Source of the DNA: Epinephelus fuscoguttatus
Taxonomy: Eukaryota; Chordata; Actinopteri; Perciformes; Serranidae
Length of the DNA stretch: 64,000 bases
Direction: 5' to 3'
Assembly (NCBI RefSeq): GCF_011397635.1
Contig: NC_064757.1
Span: 33,207,839-33,271,838 of the forward strand
Position 1 is the stretch's first letter. Each line of letters opens with the position of its first letter. Below the pieces are notes generated by a model. It was not told the origin of the DNA. It saw only the letters and a program-made list of their open reading frames with translations, and searched no databases. Of the stretch, positions 57,524 to 64,000 are shown piece by piece. The position numbers and the translations under genes were made by a program.

Positions 57524-60495
57524 ATGGTACAGGAACCTACAGCCAATCACAGTCCAGACTGTGGGTCTGTGTGCAACGTGTCCGCAGCTTTGGAGGACCA
57601 AGGGCCACCGGTGCTGGTCGACGCCTGGCTGGTCCCCACTTTCTTCGGCTTCATCATGCTGGTTGGTCTCGTCGGGAACTCACTGGTCATCCATGTGGTC
57701 ACCAAGCACCAGCAGATGAAGACTGTCACCAACTTTTACATAGGTAACGTTTCTGAAGTGCAGTAAAACCAGCTGTTTTTTGGTATCCTCTATGCTGGTG
57801 GCTACAACATAGAATCTCTGTGATGATGTTAGTGGTAACACGTCTATCTTTTGCCTAGGGAGTCTTTGGCCTGTGTAATGTGTAATCATACTGATGCCTA
57901 TTAATATAGGCCTTTACATTGTTTATAAGTTGCTTACATTTCAGAACCACATACAACATCATAGTCAACTTGTTATTAATCTGTATATGACTAAACATCT
58001 GTGGTGAAGTTCTTAGCGGACACCCTACAGTGGGCCAGTTCCCAGTTAAGCAGTTTTCAGTAGTTTTTTCAGCGTGTCCAGTGAAAGAAATATTGGAAGT
58101 AGGATTCCCCCACACAGGAGTTATAGAGCACAAACAGGAAATCTCAAAGGAAATTGTTACTTTGCAAAGCCCAAAGGGAGAACAGATGAGAGGACTCTTT
58201 CTGCAGGACAGAATAAATCAGTTTAAAGCTGCCATGTGGAGTTTTCTTGTCAACAAGCAACAGTTATGTCTGCATCCAGTGTGAGCCACCAAAACACATT
58301 ATTTGGATTTTTTTAAATAAATGTGTTGAGTGCATTTTCTTCCTCATGAAACATTTGCAAAACTCTTCTTCTAACCGCTTCATCCTCTTGAGGGTCGCGG
58401 GGGGGCTGGAGCCTATCCCAGCTGACATCGGGCGAGAGGACAGGTCGCCAGACTATCGCCAGACTATCACAGGGCTGACACATAGAGACAGACAACCATT
58501 CACGCTCACATTCACACCTACGGACAATTTAGAGTTATCAATTAACCTAGTCCCCAATCTGCATGTCTTTGGACTGTGGGAGGAAGCCGGAGTGCCCGGC
58601 GAGAACCCACGCTGACACGGGGAGAACATGCAAACTCCGCACAGAAGGGCTCCCACGCCCGGGATCGAACCGGCAACCCTCTTGCTGTGAGGCGAGAGTG
58701 CTAACCACCACACCACCGTGCCGCCCCCATTTGCAAAACTGATTTTTAAATATTTTGAATCCCTAATTGTTTACATCCATGTTTACCTACAGCAGTCCTT
58801 CTCTTCCCTGCCTTTGCTGGCACATTGCAGCTTATCTTTGGCAGCTTACGGCCACATGTTGATAAAAGGAACAGTGTGACACCATCGGTAGGACTGTGTA
58901 TCATGTCACCCACATGCATGTGTGTCCTTGACACAAACAAAATGAGGACAAAGGGTTCGGAGCAACAAATTACATGTATTATTATTACTGTTGTTTTTGT
59001 GTACATGTACTTTTTTGAGTATTTGTTAAATATCCAGTGTGTAGGATTTAAAGGCACCTATCGACAGGAATGGAATATGATATTAATAACTTTGTTTTCA
59101 TTAGTGTATAATCACCTGCAAATAAGAGTTGTTGTGTTTTTGTTACCTGGCCCTTTTCCATGGTGTTTCTACAGTAGCTCAGAATGGACAAATCTGTATG
59201 TACACACTAAACTTTAATGCACTTGGTGGCCTTTTAGCCTCGATGTGTTCTTAATTTAACAGTTCTGTCATGTAACATTACCATCATCACATACATCCCC
59301 TTTAAAAATATAATAAAGTAATTAAATTAAATTCAATTCAACTGTATTTATAAAAGCCAATATCACAAATCACAGTTTGCCTCAGAGGGCTTTACAGCAT
59401 ACGACATCCCTCTGTGGTTTGGACCCTCACAGTGGATAAGGAAAAACTCCCTCCCCAAAAAACCATTAACGGGGAAAAAGATGGTAGAAACCTTAGGACT
59501 ACTTGCAATAGTTGGAGTATATTTTAACGAACCTACTTCTTACTACAGATCTGAGTCAGTTTTTACGTATGGAGCTTAATATTAAGTTTTACACAACCTT
59601 TATCAATACTCATTAAAATCATCAACACTGCTGCTCTAGTTGCTCCTGTCCTCTTAAATAGTTTACTTTATTTCACCAGTTAATCCAATAATGTTGGTGA
59701 ATGTCAGTAAAAAACCTTTAAAATTATGAATGGATGGACCACGCTGAAAGTGTCAACACAGGTTAGTTGGGAAATTCTGAAAGGCAAAACCTCAGCATCT
59801 AGATGTGCTGTTGCTATTAATGCTGTCATTTATGGTGTTTTGGACACTTTGAATGCATCTCGCCTCGACATGTCTTGAATTACATTTCTGTGTTGAGGAA
59901 TCACTTATTTGCTCTCTTCCAGTAAACCTGGCGACGACTGACATCTTGTTTCTGGTCTGCTGCGTGCCCTTCACTGCCACACTGTACCCACTGCCCAGCT
60001 GGATCTTTGGAGAGTTTATGTGCCGACTGGTGAACTACCTCCAACAAGTGAGATACACACATAAACACATAATTACACAGGCCTGAAACTGCTGGAGACC
60101 ATGGTGCGAGTACTGTCATGGCATGGTGACTGAAACTCAATGATATAGTGCTGCAATAATATTTTTAAAAATGCCCACAAGACGTAGCATTAATGATATT
60201 ATGTGCAGAATAAAGTTTTATATGTACAGCTTCTCAAATAGTGCAAAAAAACCCAATAACTTGAAAATGTACCAGAGAAGACAAAAGTGAAAATGAAAAT
60301 GAAAAGTATGAGGTGTCAAACAGAGTCCAAGCTTCCTTGTCTTCCTCATGTTTCAGGTAACTGCTCAGGCAACATGTATCACTCTGTCAGCCATGAGTGT
60401 GGACCGCTGCTACGTGACCGTATATCCTCTGCAGTCACTGCGACACCGCACTCCACGCATGGCTCTGGCCGTCTCTGTGTCTATCTGGATAGGTA

Positions 60496-60536
<41 letters not shown>

Positions 60537-61687
60537 AGCTTCTGTTTACCTTTCAAACCCCCTCACTTTGATCTTAGTTAGTCACTGCATTAAAGGTCCA
60601 GTGTGTAGGATTTAGGGGGACATATTAGCAGGAATGGAATATAATATAGTAAGGATATTTTCTTTAGTATATAATCTGCTGAAAATAAGAACTGTTGTGT
60701 TTTTGTTACCTTACAATGAGCTGTTTATATCTACACAGGGACCAAGTCTGTATCTATGGATTCTACAATGTTTCTACAGTATTCCAGAATGGACAAACCA
60801 AACACTGGCTTTAGACAGGGCCATTCCCGTTTTTGTGTTTTTTCGATGGCTTCTGTATTCATAAGCCCTTCTGCAATGAGAGCTTTAGAAAACACTGGCT
60901 TTTTTGGCCTTTGTTGCAGTTAAAATAGAAACTGTACAGAAAAAGAAAGACGTAAAGAACATATTGAAGCTTTGAATTTAGGTTTAGTCCTTGTCACCAC
61001 CTTGTCGATTGTCTGGCGTCATTTAATTCGAGTCTTGTCAACAGAATAGAGCATGGATGTAGCTTGTACATGCAAGCAGAAGCCACCATAGCTCAGTGTG
61101 ATAGGCTGAGATACCTGCCAATCACAGAAATTTTCCCTTTTACTTATTCTTGTTGAAGTTTAATATCTCCTTAATGCATAGTTGCTCAAAGTGCGTTCCA
61201 TGGGCCAATGGCGGTCCTCAGAATCACCTCGTGCAGGTCCTGAATGCATCATATTTTAATCATCCACAGCCCATTTCAGCACTCTCACAGTCAATAGCTT
61301 ACATTTAATACACTACTCGGCTACTGTGTCAAACTGCGGCCACCATGACAAGCGTCTATCAGGTGAGGAAAAACGACTTGTAGTAGAAAGCTTGTGGTTG
61401 CTTGACAACTGGTGGCACCTTGTGAGTGTCGCAGGAATTAAAGTTCTGTCATCAATGCTAGTGCATAAAGTTATTAATTTTGGTGGACAACTCTGCAGTT
61501 TAATGTGGAAATGCGATAGAACAGTGTCACAGCCCTGCTCAAAAGCTATGACAACGGGAAACAAACAAGCTGGCTGACAAAAATGATAATTTATTTGTAA
61601 AAACACAAGTTTAATCAAACAATACAACGTGTATCGTCACAAATCAGTGATGAGGTGCATGTGTGGGCACTGGGTATGTGGCAGCGG

Positions 61688-61722
<35 letters not shown>

Positions 61723-63195
61723 AAACAAAAGAAAAAAGCCAGAGCTGTCCGCAGGCCAACAGAGATCAAGACTGACGACTATTTATACTGCAGCACACAC
61801 CGGATCCAGGTGTGGCTCAATCAGCCATAGACCCTCCTCTCAGCTCCTGCAACACAGCAGACAAGAACCAGCAAGAGAGCCATCTAGAGTATGGGAGGAG
61901 GGTTGTCACAACAGGCACCATGACAAAACACAACAACATATGGCTGAGGACTAGGGACGTATAAAGGGATAAAGGTTCATGGCAACAGCGTAAGGAACAG
62001 TTTCAACGAGACCCAAGTCTTCACAAGTCTCGTGAAAAGTAGTGAAAGTGGTAACTCACAAAATTGCTAAGCATAGAATGCATGAGGGAAAGTGAAGAAG
62101 AGCTTGTGTGGGACTGCTTGGTGAAAGTGGATGATGTTGCACGCCCTGAACCTGTGTGGCCTACAGTGATGCGCTGGCTCCCTGAATTACACTTTACAAT
62201 TGGGGATTTTCCAGTTGCTGTCCACATGCTCTGTTTTTTGTTTTGTAGCCAGCATTTAGTGGCAATAAACTCATTATGAACATCATGCTCCGAGTCACAC
62301 ACTCATGTCCTCTGTCCTCTCCAGGCTCCTTACTTCTGTCGATCCCTGTAGCTGTGTACCAGCGCCTGGAGGCAGGATACTGGTTCGGCCCTCAGACGTA
62401 CTGCAGCGAGGTCTTCCCCTCGGCCTGCCTCCAGAGAGCCTTCATCATCTACAGCTTCCTGGCCGTCTACCTGCTGCCCCTGCTCACTATCACCGCCTGT
62501 TACGCCTTCATGCTCAAGCGCATGGGGCAGTCTAGTGTGAATCCCATCGACAGCAGCTACCAGGTAAGAGGAATCATGGAGTTGCTGTTTTACTTTACTA
62601 TCATTAAATCCATAGAGAACAGAATGTATTTAAAGCTCCTTAATTCCAGCTTCAGGCTCAAGCAGAGCGAGCAGCATCAGTGCGGGCGCGAGTCTCCAGG
62701 ATGGTGGTAGTAATGGTGGCCCTGTTCCTCATCTGCTGGGGCCCCATCCAGGTCTGCATCCTCCTGCAAGCTTTTGGCTTCCGCAGTTACATTCTATACA
62801 AGGTGATTTACTCTCCATAGTGTTTGATGCTGTAGCTAGGCATCTGTGCACTGATAGTGTATGACAGGACTGTGGTGACAGAAACCGATGCTCTCGCTTC
62901 AAAAACTCTGACTCTGATGATTGATCCCTTTCATCTAAGTCCACTTCATCTTTTTCAGGTGAAGATTTGGGGTCACTGCATGTCTTACTCCAACTCCTCC
63001 GTCAACCCTTTCGTTTACGCCTTCATGGGCAACAACTTCAGGAAGGCCTTCAAGCACGCCTTCCCCGCCGTGTTTCTGTGGCGCACGAGGGGGAGAGTCA
63101 GGGTGGGAAACATGGACGCAGAGGACGCGGGAGAGATGGATCGTCAGGCACCCAAAGGAGAAGCAGAGATGCACTTTCTTTCATCTGGGTCCTAA
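57524..63195 (+). CDS. kiss1r: Kisspeptin receptor (GPR54)
   Basis: Six coding exons (57524-57743, 59923-60047, 60357-60492, 62325-62563, 62656-62802, 62959-63195) total 1104 nt, 367 residues. It is a rhodopsin-class GPCR with two N-glycosylation sequons (Asn8, Asn18). Visible segments are TM1 '[20 protein letters not shown]', TM2 '[20 protein letters not shown]', '[20 protein letters not shown]' with DRC at 131-133, TM5 '[20 protein letters not shown]', TM6 '[20 protein letters not shown]' and TM7 with '[16 protein letters not shown]' (NPFVY 305-309). It aligns throughout with human KISS1R, including 'VSRMVVVMV' and 'HCMSYSNS'. The receptor couples to Gq and drives GnRH neurons at puberty. 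Fish keep up to several paralogs; which one this is cannot be decided here. The start is the first ATG after a stop-containing frame. Confidence 0.93.
58365..58727 (-). mobile_element. Full-length tRNA-derived SINE with perfect target duplication
   Basis: On the minus strand the head at 58727 reads 'ggggcggcacggtggtgtgg' then 'tggttagcac' (A box) and 'ccggttcgatccc' (B box), like a tRNA gene promoter, followed by the SINE body and the 3' tail at 58365. A perfect 13-bp duplication 'catttgcaaaact' flanks it (58352-58364 and 58728-58740). It is in kiss1r intron 1, antisense to the gene. Confidence 0.93.
59027..59235. repeat. Dispersed 'ccagtgtgtaggattta' repeat, copy 1
   Basis: Shares 'ccagtgtgtaggattta', 'caggaatggaatat', 'tagtgtataatc' and 'gttgtgtttttgttacct' with the copy at 60592-60800. 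It lies in kiss1r intron 1. Confidence 0.8.
59330..59495 (+). repeat. LINE-tail-like dispersed repeat
   Basis: 'cctcagagggctttacagca', 'acgacatccctctg', 'ggaccctcacagtggataag' and 'aacggggaaaaag' define the best-preserved of three copies in the window. Confidence 0.75.
60498..60531. repeat. (CA)n microsatellite
   Basis: About seventeen CA units starting only a few bases after the donor of kiss1r exon 60357-60492. Confidence 0.95.
60592..60800. repeat. Dispersed 'ccagtgtgtaggattta' repeat, copy 2
   Basis: Second, similarly oriented copy of the family at 59027-59235; it lies in kiss1r intron 3. Confidence 0.8.
61689..61721. repeat. (GT)n microsatellite
   Basis: About sixteen GT units in kiss1r intron 3. 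The surrounding intron (60900-62300) shows no convincing gene, although several frames of 60-100 codons are open. Confidence 0.9.
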
Positions 63196-64000
63196 AGGCC
63201 ACGCTGGGTATTCGGACACTGTGCGCTCATTGTTTATTTATGGTTTGTTCTGGAGATGAGAGCAGCAGTGTGCATGTGCATGTACACACTGATCTGGCAC
63301 AATGCAGGCTCAATATAGAAAGTAAGAACACCAGTAAGTGACACACAGTGAGAGCACTCTCTGTCATGTAACCTTTTTAAAAGGACAGACCAATCAGGAG
63401 CCTCTCGTGACCCTCACAAGCCTCTGAAACACAACTGTCTTAGTCACACATTTCTAATTTAGCTGAACTCATGCAATCAGTTTACTGGATGTCAGCAGTG
63501 CCTGAACTGGACCAGAAAAGTGCCAGTACCCTAACTCAGCAGTATGACATGATCAGCGTTTGTGTATTAGACATATTTATATTTAAACCTCATATTTGTA
63601 TGCATACATTACATATGACATACAGTTTGATGTAGCTGTTTATACAAATCAAATTGTACAGAAATTACAAAAATAATATTAGATTTAGCTACAATACCAA
63701 CTGAAACTGTGAAATCTGTTGGCCTAAAGATTGAATTGGATATTGGGAAGGAATACCAAAGGCAAGCCTGTATTTGTTTAGCTCCAGTGATGCAGTCACA
63801 TCAAATGAAGAGACTAAAAAACGTATTTAAATCAATTTTTCTATCTTTTGGTAAATCAGCATCACCCTTGTTCTGTTAACGATTTCAAAGGTCAACGTAT
63901 CGTCACCTGTTTCTTGTATCAGGTCATGTTCCTCTCTCAGTGTGTCCAGCATTTTGTTTGACTATCAACAGGTTTTTCTGGACTGAGGTTTGTTCTGGGA
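63196..64000. other. kiss1r 3' UTR and downstream DNA
   Basis: A/T-rich, no further gene seen up to the window edge. Confidence 0.5.

Noticed and set aside
58453-58716. Minus-strand 87-codon frame and the tRNA-like A/B boxes as a tRNA gene
   Set aside because: Both lie within the SINE; the head does not continue as a complete tRNA cloverleaf and the element has target duplications.
61326-62279. Several frames of 70-100 codons in kiss1r intron 3
   Set aside because: No domain, splice context or agreement between frames; a microsatellite lies among them.
1-64000. CRISPR arrays, operons, phage or endogenous retrovirus structures
   Set aside because: No regular spacer-repeat array, no retroviral gag/pol/env words and no paired LTRs were seen; the repeats present are DNA transposons, LINE ends, SINEs and microsatellites.

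Overview
The window is vertebrate nuclear DNA and almost certainly teleost. Genes are intron-rich with GT-AG introns, their predicted products match vertebrate proteins, and the intergenic DNA is full of short teleost-type repeats: a tRNA-derived SINE, Rex3/RTE-like LINE ends, Tc1- and hAT-like MITEs and many dinucleotide runs. No bacterial, plasmid, phage or CRISPR feature was seen. Six host protein genes could be assembled exon by exon; each model keeps one reading frame and its total coding length is divisible by three.

Left block (about 2.8-31 kb), the multiciliated-cell locus. Three genes point left on the minus strand: ccno (cyclin O, 29.7-27.7 kb), mcidas (multicilin, 26.2-23.2 kb) and cdc20b (18.3-2.8 kb). 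The first coding intron of cdc20b holds three microRNA hairpins of the miR-34/449 seed family in the host-gene orientation. The same large intron contains gpx8 on the opposite strand (11.0-15.1 kb). This reproduces the arrangement at human 5q11.2. Multicilin and cyclin O drive centriole amplification, and miR-449 represses Notch and cell-cycle targets during the same programme. An RFX-type X-box lies about 130 bp upstream of the ccno ATG.

Middle block (about 31-53 kb). tut7 (zcchc6, terminal uridylyltransferase, 28 coding exons) and isca1 (mitochondrial Fe-S assembly) lie head to tail on the plus strand, as neighbours in the same pairing seen at human 9q21. tut7 acts on let-7 precursors and short-tailed mRNAs; isca1 matures mitochondrial 4Fe-4S proteins.

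Right block (about 53-64 kb). An unrecognised coding-like exon pair (54.1-55.1 kb) is followed by a LINE 3' end, a SINE and a kisspeptin receptor gene (57.5-63.2 kb, six coding exons) whose first intron carries a fresh full-length SINE with perfect target duplications.

Most notable points: the intronic miR-449 cluster, a gpx8 product whose peroxidatic cysteine position is serine, the ccno X-box, a Tc1-like element with over 200-bp terminal repeats and an internal inverted copy of its own transposase segment, a transposon carrying a THAP-type finger, and two alternative tut7 last-exon acceptors that share one frame, one of which would add a hydrophobic tail.
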